NCBI RefSeq assembly: GCF_012516375.2
Contig: NZ_CP051204.2
Location: forward strand, 4,216,001-4,280,000
DNA: 64,000 nucleotides
Reading direction: 5' to 3'
Source of the DNA: Chitinophaga oryzae
GTDB lineage: Bacteria > Bacteroidota > Bacteroidia > Chitinophagales > Chitinophagaceae
Of the stretch, positions 29,103 through 37,546 are shown one piece after another (the stretch's first letter is position 1; each line of letters starts with the position of its first letter). The notes under the pieces were generated by a model. It worked only from the letters and a program-made list of their open reading frames with translations. It searched no databases and was not told where the DNA came from. Made by a program: the position numbers and the translations under genes.

Positions 29103-31244
29103 ATGAAACATCGCCTATTTTGGAGTGTAGTTACGGCCTGCAACCTTTACGGGGCTGCGCTTTCGGCGCAACAGCTTTCCCGGAAGCCTTACCTGCCGGA
29201 CCATGCAGCGGTCATGGAACGTTACCGTAAAGTACAACTTCTGGACAGCCTTACACGCAGAAAGGTATTCCGGCATAACGTGGAGGCCGGCTGGCTCCCC
29301 GGCGGAGAACAGTTCTGGTATACCGTCGGTAACAGTAAAGACACTACGAAGACTTATTACCTGGTACAAGCCGCTACAGGACGCAAAAAAGAAATAAAAG
29401 ACACTGCAGCACAAAACCGCCTGATCGCTGCCGGCACACCGTCATCCCAGGTAGCACAAAGAGGACCGTCCAGATGGCAGGACTTCGAAACAGATTCCGT
29501 ATCTCCCGATAAACAATGGATAGCCCGGATCATTAACGGTAACGTATATATTCAATCTACCCGTGACAGCGCGCTGACGCGGCTGACCACCAACGGCGCC
29601 GACACTGCCCGGGCAGCCCGCTATGAAGCGTTGGCATGGTCTCCCGACAGCAAATATGTGGTAGGGTATCTTACCCGGCCGGTTACCGATTCGGCGGCCT
29701 ATTACGTGCTGACGGACGTCGCCGGCACTACCCGCGGACAGCTTCGCTCCCATCCTTATAAACAACCAGGAGATCCTTTCCCCGCCTATCAGATGTATAT
29801 ATTTTCGATCGCGGATAAAAAGGTGGTGCGTACTGATGCGGAAGCGCTGGATTTTTTTGGTCCGCCTGTATTACATTGGCGGCATAAGGCCCCCCGCTAT
29901 TTTTTATATGAAAAGGTGGACCGCGGCCACCAGCGTTTCCGGGTGATTGAAGTGGACGCACTTACCGGCGCCACCCGTACCGTTTTAGATGAACAGGCGC
30001 CCACTTTTATCTATGAGTCACGCCTCTATACCCATTATCTGCCGGAGACCAACGAAATGTTGTGGACGTCCGAAAAAGACGGCTGGCGGCATATTTACCT
30101 CGTCAACACCCTCACCGGGGCGGTAAAGAACCAGGTCACCCGCGGCGAATGGGTGGTACGTGGCATCGACAGCGTGGATACAGCCAAAAGGGAGGTATGG
30201 TTTCGTGCAGGTGGCATGGAGCCGGGAGAAGATCCCTACTTCATTCATTACTATCGTATCGGTTTCGATGGGCAGCACCTCCTCAAACTTACACCGGCGG
30301 CAGGTAACCACCAGGTATCCTTTTCGCCCGACAGGAAATATTATATTGATAAATACTCGCAGGTAAATGTTCCCCCGGTGAATGAACTGCGCCGTACTGC
30401 CGATGCCAAACTCATTACGATAGCAGAACGGGCCGATGTCAGCGCCTGGCGGTCTACCGGCGTTCCTTTCCCCGTACCGTTCCACGCAAAAGGCCGGGAC
30501 GGGCAAACAGACATATGGGGCATTATGTGCCGCCCTTCTGATTATGACAGCACACGGCGATATCCCATTATCGAGAATATCTACGCCGGTCCGCATGATG
30601 CATTTGTGCCGAAAAGTTTTATGAGCTACTATACAGACATGCAGCGCCTGGCGGACCTGGGCTTTGTAGTAGTCCAGATAGACGGTATGGGTACTGCCAA
30701 CCGCTCCAAGGCATTTCATGACGTATGCTGGAAAAAACTGTCAGATGCCGGTTTTCCCGACCGTATCCGCTGGATCAAAGCACTGGCAGAAAAATATCCC
30801 TTCGCAGACACAACACGTGTAGGGCTATACGGCACTTCTGCCGGCGGCCAAAATGCACTCGGCGGCCTGCTCTTTCATCCGGAGTTTTACAAAGCGGCGG
30901 TGGCTTCCTGCGGCTGCCACGATAACCGCGTGGACAAACAGTGGTGGAACGAACAATGGATGGGTTATCCGGTAGGGAAACATTATGAAGAACAGTCCAA
31001 CGTCACCAATGCCGGCAAGCTGAAAGGCGACCTGTTGCTGGGCGAAGCAGATACCAATGTGCCGCCGGAGTCTACTTATCGCGTTGTCAACGCGCTGATC
31101 AAAAGCAACAAAACGTTCGAATTCCTTCCCATACCAGGAATGGGGCACAGCGACGGCGGTCCGTATGGACGGACTAAACGCAATGACTTCTTTGTGCGGC
31201 ATCTGCTGAAAGCCACACCGCCGGACAGGAACAACAATGAATAG
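29103..31244 (+). CDS. S9-family prolyl oligopeptidase / dipeptidyl peptidase IV-like
   Basis: The protein has 713 residues. A signal peptide ends near ALSAQ, so the enzyme is periplasmic or surface-located. The N-terminal half is a DPP-IV-type beta propeller (SPDKQWIARIINGNVYI, WSPDSKYVVGYL). The C-terminal alpha/beta-hydrolase has Ser579 in GTSAGGQ, Asp650 in GEADTNV and His682 in GMGHSDGG, forming the catalytic triad. It should remove dipeptides or cleave after Pro/Ala in peptides. It stands alone, flanked by an AT-rich gap and by a regulator gene on the same strand. Confidence 0.93.
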   Translation: MKHRLFWSVVTACNLYGAALSAQQLSRKPYLPDHAAVMERYRKVQLLDSLTRRKVFRHNVEAGWLPGGEQFWYTVGNSKDTTKTYYLVQAATGRKKEIKDTAAQNRLIAAGTPSSQVAQRGPSRWQDFETDSVSPDKQWIARIINGNVYIQSTRDSALTRLTTNGADTARAARYEALAWSPDSKYVVGYLTRPVTDSAAYYVLTDVAGTTRGQLRSHPYKQPGDPFPAYQMYIFSIADKKVVRTDAEALDFFGPPVLHWRHKAPRYFLYEKVDRGHQRFRVIEVDALTGATRTVLDEQAPTFIYESRLYTHYLPETNEMLWTSEKDGWRHIYLVNTLTGAVKNQVTRGEWVVRGIDSVDTAKREVWFRAGGMEPGEDPYFIHYYRIGFDGQHLLKLTPAAGNHQVSFSPDRKYYIDKYSQVNVPPVNELRRTADAKLITIAERADVSAWRSTGVPFPVPFHAKGRDGQTDIWGIMCRPSDYDSTRRYPIIENIYAGPHDAFVPKSFMSYYTDMQRLADLGFVVVQIDGMGTANRSKAFHDVCWKKLSDAGFPDRIRWIKALAEKYPFADTTRVGLYGTSAGGQNALGGLLFHPEFYKAAVASCGCHDNRVDKQWWNEQWMGYPVGKHYEEQSNVTNAGKLKGDLLLGEADTNVPPESTYRVVNALIKSNKTFEFLPIPGMGHSDGGPYGRTKRNDFFVRHLLKATPPDRNNNE

Positions 31245-31253
31245 TTTCCCGCA

Positions 31254-31287
31254 GAGAAGCGCTCCCGCTTCAGAAGCAGCGCTTCTC
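31254..31287 (+). repeat. Nested inverted repeat after the peptidase gene, possible terminator
   Basis: GAGAAGCGCT (31254-31263) pairs perfectly with AGCGCTTCTC (31278-31287), and the spacer holds a second small hairpin GCTTC-a-GAAGC. No T-run follows, so intrinsic termination is uncertain. Confidence 0.55.
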
Positions 31288-31341
31288 CGTGTTGACGTAA
31301 AAGTCTTATTCATTATATTTATCCTGTCTTAATGTGCGCCC

Positions 31342-33453
31342 ATGAAAAAAGAAAAATTACAGGGACCGGAGCAGCCTGTTCTTTCCAAAGCCGTGCTGGA
31401 ACAGGAAAGGAAGATGTTACTGGACCTCGGTAATGACATCACCCGCGTCAGGGATAAAAATGATCTGCTGCTCCTTTTCTCCAGGCGGCTCAAACGATAT
31501 TTCTATTTCACGCACACGATCGTCACCCTCATCGATGAAAAGGGCGGCACCTACACGCCTTTCCTGCTGGACAATGAATACTCTCCTATCCGCACCCACC
31601 CGAAATACACACAACTCGCCACTGCCCGTTTCCCGTTGAATGAACCTTTTATACAGGCGGTATTACAGGCCGACGGCCCTATCTCGTTTCTGCTGGAAGA
31701 CGTGATGGACCGGCCGGGCAGCCCAGTCTTCCTTAAAGTGAATTATGAGGAAGGCGTGCGGGAAATACTGATGACGAAGATCATGATGGAAGACAAGCCT
31801 GTGGGCTTCATCCACCTGTATACCGACAAACCCGGAAGTTTCACCCGCGAGTTCCGGAGTGTGATCAATGGTATTATTCCCCAGTTATCGGGCGCTGTCT
31901 CCAACATCCTTAAAAACGAAGAGATCTATAGGACAGAGAGGGAGAAATCCTTTCTGCTGGACTTCAGCAATGAAATAGCCCAGGTCCGGTCCAAGCCGGA
32001 GCTGCAGGCTGCTATCTTCAAGGTGTTGGATAAAACCATGCACACTCAGCTGGCCATGATCCGGGTAATTGACGACGACGGCATTCACCTTTCGATGTTT
32101 ATGTGCGATCCCACGTTGTTTGGCGGCGCCAGGGCTTTTGAACAGATGTCCGGCACACAGATTACGGTAGACGAACCTTACACCTCGAAGGTACTGGCCA
32201 GTAAAGAAGGACTGGTCTTCAGCGTTGCGGAGGAAATAAAAAACGGTAACGACTATGCGAAGCTATGGGCTACTACCGGCCGGAAAAATATGTACAGCTT
32301 TCCCCTGCGGGTGGGCGACCGCAATATAGGCACCATCTGGATGCTGGCCAACCAACTCAGCAAGTTGCTGCTGAGAGGTATCTGTGCGCAGATATCGATC
32401 GCTATTGCCAACATTCAGGCCAACGAAAAACTGCTGGCCTATAAAAAACAGCTGGAAAATGAAAACGACTATCTGAAAGAACAGATCAGGACAATCTATA
32501 ATTTCTCCGAAATAGTAGGCAACGGGGCTGCCATGCAGGAGGTTTACCGGCTGATATCACTGGTGGCGACATCGGGAACCACGGTACTGGTGCATGGTGA
32601 AACAGGCACCGGCAAAGAGCTGATTGCCCGCGCCATTCACAATGCATCTGCCCGGAAGGACAAACTGATGGTAAAAGTCAATTGCGCTGCCTTACCAGCC
32701 AATCTGATAGAGAGCGAACTGTTCGGCCACGAACGGGGCGCCTTCACCGGCGCTACGGAAAAACATATCGGCAAATTTGAGCTGGCGGACAAGAGCACGC
32801 TGTTTCTCGACGAAATCGGCGAACTGCCGTTAGAAGCACAGGCTAAACTGCTGCGCGTTATCCAGGAGCGCGAGCTCGAAAGAGTGGGCGGTAAACAAAC
32901 CATCCGGGTGGACGTGCGGTTGATCGCAGCTACTAACCGGAACCTGGAAGAAGCCGTCAGAGCGGGCCAGTTCCGGGAAGACCTCTACTACCGGCTGAAC
33001 GTATTCCCTGTCCGGTTACCACCGCTGCGGGAACGGCCGGAAGACATCGAACCGCTGGCAAATTTCTTCGTGAAAAAATACGCCCGGAATGCCGGCAGGA
33101 AAATAGCCCGGATCTCCGTCAAAGCGATACAACAGCTCCGTCATTACAGCTGGCCTGGCAACGTGCGTGAACTGGAGCACATGATAGAACGCAGCGTACT
33201 GCTAGCCACTGATGGGGTACTGAATGACATTTTCATTCCCCCGAAAATTACAGCAGAAAAACAAAGCCCCGCACCTGCTGCCAACCGGTCGCTCGAAGAA
33301 GTGGAACGCAGCTATATCATAGAAGTCCTCAAACGCTGCCACGGAAAGATCTCCGGCATCGGCGGCGCAGCAGAAATTCTACGGGTGCCCGGCAATACCC
33401 TTCACTCCAAAATGAAAAAACTGGGTATCACCAAAGCAGATTACTTCTCCTGA
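31342..33453 (+). CDS. GAF-GAF-AAA+ sigma-54-dependent transcriptional activator
   Basis: The protein has 703 residues. Two GAF-like sensor domains (about residues 20-190 and 200-360) are followed by a short coiled linker and an AAA+ domain with Walker A GETGTGKE (419-426) and the sigma-54 contact loop GAFTGA (466-471). Walker B is in TLFLDEIGELP, and the arginine-finger region is FREDLYYRLNVFPVRLPPLR. A C-terminal Fis-type helix-turn-helix includes GGAAEILRVPGNTLHSKMKK. Such proteins melt RpoN promoters from upstream enhancer sites. Paired dyad sites lie just downstream, before the NAD(P)-binding protein gene, making that gene the best target candidate. Confidence 0.93.
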   Translation: MKKEKLQGPEQPVLSKAVLEQERKMLLDLGNDITRVRDKNDLLLLFSRRLKRYFYFTHTIVTLIDEKGGTYTPFLLDNEYSPIRTHPKYTQLATARFPLNEPFIQAVLQADGPISFLLEDVMDRPGSPVFLKVNYEEGVREILMTKIMMEDKPVGFIHLYTDKPGSFTREFRSVINGIIPQLSGAVSNILKNEEIYRTEREKSFLLDFSNEIAQVRSKPELQAAIFKVLDKTMHTQLAMIRVIDDDGIHLSMFMCDPTLFGGARAFEQMSGTQITVDEPYTSKVLASKEGLVFSVAEEIKNGNDYAKLWATTGRKNMYSFPLRVGDRNIGTIWMLANQLSKLLLRGICAQISIAIANIQANEKLLAYKKQLENENDYLKEQIRTIYNFSEIVGNGAAMQEVYRLISLVATSGTTVLVHGETGTGKELIARAIHNASARKDKLMVKVNCAALPANLIESELFGHERGAFTGATEKHIGKFELADKSTLFLDEIGELPLEAQAKLLRVIQERELERVGGKQTIRVDVRLIAATNRNLEEAVRAGQFREDLYYRLNVFPVRLPPLRERPEDIEPLANFFVKKYARNAGRKIARISVKAIQQLRHYSWPGNVRELEHMIERSVLLATDGVLNDIFIPPKITAEKQSPAPAANRSLEEVERSYIIEVLKRCHGKISGIGGAAEILRVPGNTLHSKMKKLGITKADYFS

Positions 33454-33459
33454 CAGTCA

Positions 33460-33507
33460 TTCACTTTATATCGTGAGTGTTTTCGTGTTTTCACGATATA
33501 AAGTGAA
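33460..33507 (+). promoter_or_regulatory. Paired dyad sites, probable enhancer/operator
   Basis: TTCACTTTATATCGTGA (33460-33476) and its exact reverse complement (33491-33507) form a 17-bp perfect inverted repeat. Each arm is itself a small dyad TCAC-N8-GTGA, and the two centres are 30 bp apart, about three helical turns. A third partial copy, ACGATATAA, is at 33532-33540. No T-run follows, so a terminator is unlikely. The position about 100-130 bp before the likely transcription start of the next gene suits an enhancer for the AAA+ activator encoded directly upstream. Confidence 0.55.
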
Positions 33508-33571
33508 AAAGAAAATGCATCAATCGACACAACGATATAATTATCAATATTTTACATTTTCGGCATATGGC

Positions 33572-33588
33572 TGGCGTTACTGACTGCA
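33572..33588 (+). promoter_or_regulatory. Possible sigma-54-like -24/-12 element (non-ideal spacing)
   Basis: TGGCGTTACTGACTGCA resembles the RpoN pattern TGGC...TGCA, but GG and GC are 11 bp apart instead of the usual 10. It lies 18 bp before the start codon at 33607. Weighed alone it is weak; its value comes from the enhancer-like dyads upstream. Confidence 0.25.
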
Positions 33589-33606
33589 AACTAAAAATTC
33601 AAACTT

Positions 33607-34362
33607 ATGAAAATCGTAGTCATCGGAGGCACAGGTCTCATCGGCAGCAAAGTAGTCGCTAAAATCCGCCAGGCAGGTCACGAGGTGATAGCAGCATCAC
33701 CGGCAACAGGTATCAATACCATCACCGGCGAAGGGCTGGACGAAGCGCTGGCCGGCACAGACGTGGTGATAGACCTCGCCAACTCCCCTTCCTTTGAGGA
33801 CAAAGCGGTGCTGGAATTTTTTCAGACCGCCGGCCGAAACCTGATGGCAGCGGAAGTGAAAGCCGGGGTGAAGCATCACCTGGCATTATCTATCGTTGGC
33901 GTGGAGCTTATGCAGGAAAGCGGCTATATGCGCGCCAAGAATGTGCAGGAAGAGCTGATCAGGCAATCCGGCGTACCTTATACCATTATCCGCAGCACAC
34001 AGTTCTTCGAATTCATTGGTGGCATCGCCCAACAGGCAACGGACGGCAATGTGGTACATATATCAGATCTTCAGTTCCAACCTATCGCAGCTGAAGATGT
34101 GGCCACCTTTGTAGCTGAAGCAGCACTGTCAGCGCCTGTCAACGGTATACAGGAGATCGCCGGCCCCGGCCGTTTTACCATGCCCGAACTGGTGACCCGC
34201 TACCTGGAAGCCACCAATGATCCCCGCCAGGTAGAGGCCAATCAAAACCTGCAATACTATGGCGCCCGCATTAGTTATGCAGCGCTGGTCCCCGCAGGAC
34301 AGGCTAAACTGGGCGCCATTGATGTTGAGCACTGGATGAGCAGCCAGCTGGCCAAAGCCTAA
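33607..34362 (+). CDS. NAD(P)-binding atypical SDR (NmrA-like)
   Basis: The protein has 251 residues. The dinucleotide-binding motif is GGTGLIG at residues 7-13. The following segment (DVVIDLANSPSFED, then KHHLALSIVGVEL) and the IIRSTQFFEFI strand are typical of NmrA-type or epimerase-like NAD(P)-binding proteins, which often lack the YxxxK catalytic pair; I see none at the usual site. It may be a redox sensor or a reductase. It follows the sigma-54-type activator and the paired dyads, which probably regulate it. Confidence 0.85.
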   Translation: MKIVVIGGTGLIGSKVVAKIRQAGHEVIAASPATGINTITGEGLDEALAGTDVVIDLANSPSFEDKAVLEFFQTAGRNLMAAEVKAGVKHHLALSIVGVELMQESGYMRAKNVQEELIRQSGVPYTIIRSTQFFEFIGGIAQQATDGNVVHISDLQFQPIAAEDVATFVAEAALSAPVNGIQEIAGPGRFTMPELVTRYLEATNDPRQVEANQNLQYYGARISYAALVPAGQAKLGAIDVEHWMSSQLAKA

Positions 34363-34410
34363 AGGCACACTATGCTCCGGTTGCGTCCTTTTCCGGTATT
34401 CTCCGTCATA

Positions 34411-34431
34411 GGTTAAATACATTTTTTAACC
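34411..34431 (+). promoter_or_regulatory. Palindrome in front of the PAP2 gene
   Basis: GGTTAAA-N7-TTTAACC is a perfect 7-bp dyad ending 8 bp before the start codon at 34440; its spacer together with the first base of the right arm forms TACATTTT, one mismatch from a TAnnTTTG element. The overlap suggests a repressor operator over the promoter. Confidence 0.35.
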
Positions 34432-34439
34432 ACTAAATC

Positions 34440-35363
34440 ATGACGAAAATGAAACACCGGAAAAGGACTTTGTACTTCCTGCTGATTATTGCCGCTACAG
34501 GCTTCCTGTTGAGCGCATTCCGGATCACCTCCGGCCGTATCCATCCTCTGGAAGCGGTCGACCATCACTATAAAACACTCGCCGCACTGAATCCGCGCCC
34601 CAACGATAGCCGCGCATGGATGGATACGATCAGGTATCCCTGGCCGGAGTACGGCAAAGGCGCCATCAGCAATATGCTGTGGCGGACCACTTATCTCAGC
34701 CCGGAGGAAGAATCAAAACTGGCGGTCCTGATTCATGCACCAGCCAACAGCTCAGACCAAACGCGCGCTGAACTGGATTATATGCTGCAGCTGCAGAAAA
34801 ACAGAACGCCCGAAGAAACGGAACGCGCCCGATACATCGCCAACATTGGCTCCTGGCCGAACATACTAAACCCGGAGGATCCCGACTATCAGTTGAACCG
34901 GCAACAGCTATTTTATATTGCCTCCCCTGTCGGAGAATGGTATAACGACAGGAATTTTCCGGCTACCGCAGCATTGCTGTTGAAGTGTATCCAGGATATA
35001 CGGGTAACGGAGTTCCGGTTAAAATGGACCTTCAAACGTCCACGCCCTTATCACCTGGAACCGGCATTAAAACCGCTGGCCCGGATCAGTTCACCCTCCT
35101 TTGCCAGCGGTCATTCGCTCTGGGCATTTTCGGAAGCATTTGTATTCGCAGAGATTATCCCGGAAAAAAGGGCCGCATTTCTTAAAATGGCGGAAGAAGT
35201 GCGCTGGTCACGGGAACTGATGGGGATACACTATCCCAGTGATAACGAAGCATCACGGGTCGTTAGCTGGCATCTGCTCAATGCCTGGCATAAAAATCCC
35301 TTGTTCGTAGCAGATCTGGAAAAGGCACGAAAAGAATGGAAGGAGAAGAAAGAGACCTTTTGA
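34440..35363 (+). CDS. PAP2-superfamily phosphatase (class A acid-phosphatase-like)
   Basis: The protein has 307 residues with one N-terminal membrane or signal segment (YFLLIIAATGFLLSAF). The three phosphatase motifs are complete: KX6RP at Lys195-Pro203 (KWTFKRPRP), PSFASGH with His225, and SRELMGIHYPSD with His264 as nucleophile. This soluble, single-helix layout resembles periplasmic class A non-specific acid phosphatases rather than the six-helix lipid phosphatases. It likely hydrolyses phosphomonoesters in the periplasm. A terminator hairpin follows; the 3' end overlaps the tail of the convergent sigma-factor frame. Confidence 0.88.
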   Translation: MTKMKHRKRTLYFLLIIAATGFLLSAFRITSGRIHPLEAVDHHYKTLAALNPRPNDSRAWMDTIRYPWPEYGKGAISNMLWRTTYLSPEEESKLAVLIHAPANSSDQTRAELDYMLQLQKNRTPEETERARYIANIGSWPNILNPEDPDYQLNRQQLFYIASPVGEWYNDRNFPATAALLLKCIQDIRVTEFRLKWTFKRPRPYHLEPALKPLARISSPSFASGHSLWAFSEAFVFAEIIPEKRAAFLKMAEEVRWSRELMGIHYPSDNEASRVVSWHLLNAWHKNPLFVADLEKARKEWKEKKETF

Positions 35364-35975
35364 TACTAACGTATACGACCAAACGCGCCTTCCTGGCAGA
35401 AGGCGCGTTTTTACTTCAACAAAACTTACCCCGGGGGATGAATGATCGCAACAGGACAGGATATTACCGTACTTGTCAAATTCATATTCACAACATTGCA
35501 GAATCATCTCCTTTAGCCGCTGCCTGGCCCGCTGTACCCTCGATTTAGCACCGGATGCAGATATGCCCGATATTTCAGCGTATTGTTTCTGCGTGTAGCC
35601 GTTGAGGTCCGTCAATGTCAGGGCTTGCCGGTATATTGGCGGCAACGCAGCCACCATAGGCCTGAGGCAATCAGCCAGTTTGTACTCATCTCCGGGATGC
35701 ATAATTTCATCTGCAGCTTCCGGCCCGTACACCGCTGATACCTGCCGGCCATTCTGCCTGCGCCGGTGATGATCTGTAATGACATTGCTTGCCACACGAT
35801 ACAGATATGCCCTGATATTATCGGCAGCACTCACTTTAGCAGAATTGACATACACCTTCATAAATACTTCCTGTAGCAGGTCCTTGCATACGGAATCGTC
35901 TCCGGTCTGCCTGCAGATGAATTTTTCCAGCTCGTTGCTGAACTGTTGCCATATGGCGGTTACCGGCTGTTGCAT
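35253..35975 (-). CDS. SigZ-like RNA polymerase sigma factor with C-terminal extension
   Basis: The protein has 240 residues. Region 2 (DDSVCKDLLQEVFMKVYVNS, then AYLYRVASNVITDHHRRR) and region 4 (LPPIYRQALTLTDLNGYTQK, then QYAEISGISASGAKSRVQRA) identify an ECF-type factor. The tail CCEYEFDKYGNI is typical of the SigZ branch, whose proteins are usually about 180 residues. Here about 55 further residues follow, running through the terminator of the convergent PAP2 gene and 111 bp into its coding end, so a normal stop may have been lost. The start ATG overlaps the arsC stop as TAATG, which places it as the last gene of the arsenic operon. Confidence 0.85.
   Translation of the reverse strand: MQQPVTAIWQQFSNELEKFICRQTGDDSVCKDLLQEVFMKVYVNSAKVSAADNIRAYLYRVASNVITDHHRRRQNGRQVSAVYGPEAADEIMHPGDEYKLADCLRPMVAALPPIYRQALTLTDLNGYTQKQYAEISGISASGAKSRVQRARQRLKEMILQCCEYEFDKYGNILSCCDHSSPGVSFVEVKTRLLPGRRVWSYTLVSKGLFLLLPFFSCLFQICYEQGIFMPGIEQMPANDP
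35381..35412 (+). terminator. Terminator of the PAP2 phosphatase gene
   Basis: AAACGCGCCTT (35381-35391) and AAGGCGCGTTT (35400-35410) form an 11-bp perfect stem with an eight-base loop, followed by further T. The opposite-strand sigma-factor frame reads through this hairpin. Confidence 0.88.
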
Positions 35976-36388
35976 TACAGGTTGGTTGCTACGAAATTTT
36001 GCGTGTAATCTTTGATAATTTGCCTTACCGTTCTGAACTGCTGCATGATCTCTTCTTCCGTCCCTGTAGCTTTGGCCGGATCGGGGAAGTTCTCATGGAA
36101 TTTCTGTGCAGTGGAGGGAAAGAAAGGACATCTTTCCTTCGCGTTGTCGCAGACGGTGATCACATAGTCAAAGGGGATATCCCGGTATTCTGCGATGTTA
36201 TTGGAAGTATGGCCGGAAATATCGATACCGTCTTCCGCCATGGTGGCGATGGCCCGTGGATTGACCCCATGCGTTTCCACGCCGGCGCTGTAAACTTCCG
36301 CCTTTTCCCCGGCGAAATGTTTTAAATAGCCTTCCGCTATCTGGCTGCGGCAGCTGTTGCCGGTACAAAGGACCAGTATTCTTTTCAT
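35975..36388 (-). CDS. arsC: Arsenate reductase, low-molecular-weight phosphatase type
   Basis: The start is taken at the ATG at 36388 (MKRILVLCTGNSCRSQ), giving 137 residues; an upstream in-frame start would overlap acr3. The P-loop CTGNSCRS starts with nucleophile Cys8. The pair VCDNAKERCP supplies the two further Cys of the thioredoxin-coupled ArsC mechanism. It reduces arsenate to arsenite in the cytoplasm for export by the Acr3 pump encoded 29 bp upstream. Confidence 0.95.
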   Translation of the reverse strand: MKRILVLCTGNSCRSQIAEGYLKHFAGEKAEVYSAGVETHGVNPRAIATMAEDGIDISGHTSNNIAEYRDIPFDYVITVCDNAKERCPFFPSTAQKFHENFPDPAKATGTEEEIMQQFRTVRQIIKDYTQNFVATNL

Positions 36389-36417
36389 GTCTTGAGAGAT
36401 ATTAATGTCTGAAAATA

Positions 36418-37491
36418 TTAAGCGTTTATACTGTTGGCAGCAGGGTACCATTTTCTGCGAAGCCAGAAGGCTACGTTCACCAGGGCGATGAGTGCGGGGA
36501 CTTCCACCAACGGCCCGATCACTCCCACGAAGGCCTGACCTGAATTGATGCCGAATACGCCTATCGCCACAGCGATAGCCAGTTCAAAGTTATTTCCGGC
36601 AGCGGTGAATGCAATGGATGTATTCCGGGAATAGTCGGCGCCCATCGTCTTCCCCAGCAGAAAACTCACCAGGAACATGATGATAAAATAGATCATCAGC
36701 GGGACCGCTATCCTGATGACATCGAAAGGTATCTGCACGATCAGCTCTCCTTTAAGGCTGAACATTACCACGATGGTAAACAAAAGGGCGATCAGCGTGA
36801 CCGGCGAAATGAATGGAACATATTTTTCCCGGAACCACTTCTCTCCTTTCCATGCGATCAGGCCATACCGGCTGATGATACCGGCGGCAAACGGAATACC
36901 CAGGTAAATGCCAACGCTTTTTGCGATCTCTCCGATGGACACCGCCACGGTGATCCCTTTCATGCCGAAAACACCAGGCAACCAGGTGATAAAGATATAG
37001 GCATAGACACTGTATAACAATACCTGGAAAATGCTGTTCAACGCCACCAACCCTGCAGCATACTCCCTGTTGCCTTCTGCCAGTTCATTCCAAACGATCA
37101 CCATCGCTATACACCTGGCGAGCCCGATCAGAATAAGTCCTGTCATGTATTCAGGGTAGCCGCGCAGAAACAGTACCGCCAGCACGAACATGAGTATAGG
37201 ACCTATCACCCAGTTCAGCAGCAGGGAAACGGACAACACCCTCGTGTTGCGGAATACCTCGCCCATCTGCTCATATTTCACTTTAGCCAGTGGAGGATAC
37301 ATCATCAGGATCAGTCCAATGGCCAGCGGAATGTTGGTGGTACCGGATGAAAAGGAATTGATGAATCCTGATGATGCCGGAAAGAAATAGCCGATGCTGA
37401 CGCCAAGCGCCATCGCAAGGAATATCCATAATGTAAGATACCGGTCTAAAAAACGCAGCTCTTTACGTTGAGCCGGGTGACAGTTTTGCAT
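36418..37491 (-). CDS. acr3: ACR3-family arsenite efflux permease
   Basis: The protein has 357 residues and about ten membrane helices. The conserved functional Cys is Cys127 in [13 protein letters not shown], and the region [20 protein letters not shown] is the second ACR3 signature. It exports arsenite using the proton motive force. Its position between arsM and arsC in one operon fits. Often called arsB in Bacteroidota annotation, but the sequence is of the Acr3 type. Confidence 0.96.
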   Translation of the reverse strand: MQNCHPAQRKELRFLDRYLTLWIFLAMALGVSIGYFFPASSGFINSFSSGTTNIPLAIGLILMMYPPLAKVKYEQMGEVFRNTRVLSVSLLLNWVIGPILMFVLAVLFLRGYPEYMTGLILIGLARCIAMVIVWNELAEGNREYAAGLVALNSIFQVLLYSVYAYIFITWLPGVFGMKGITVAVSIGEIAKSVGIYLGIPFAAGIISRYGLIAWKGEKWFREKYVPFISPVTLIALLFTIVVMFSLKGELIVQIPFDVIRIAVPLMIYFIIMFLVSFLLGKTMGADYSRNTSIAFTAAGNNFELAIAVAIGVFGINSGQAFVGVIGPLVEVPALIALVNVAFWLRRKWYPAANSINA

Positions 37492-37546
37492 GTTGTTATT
37501 ATGTATTTGGTTTCAGGTACCCACAGGTAATATAAATTGGAATCGG

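Noticed and set aside
31254..31287. Intrinsic terminator after the peptidase gene
   Set aside because: The stem is good but there is no T-run; reported only as an inverted repeat.
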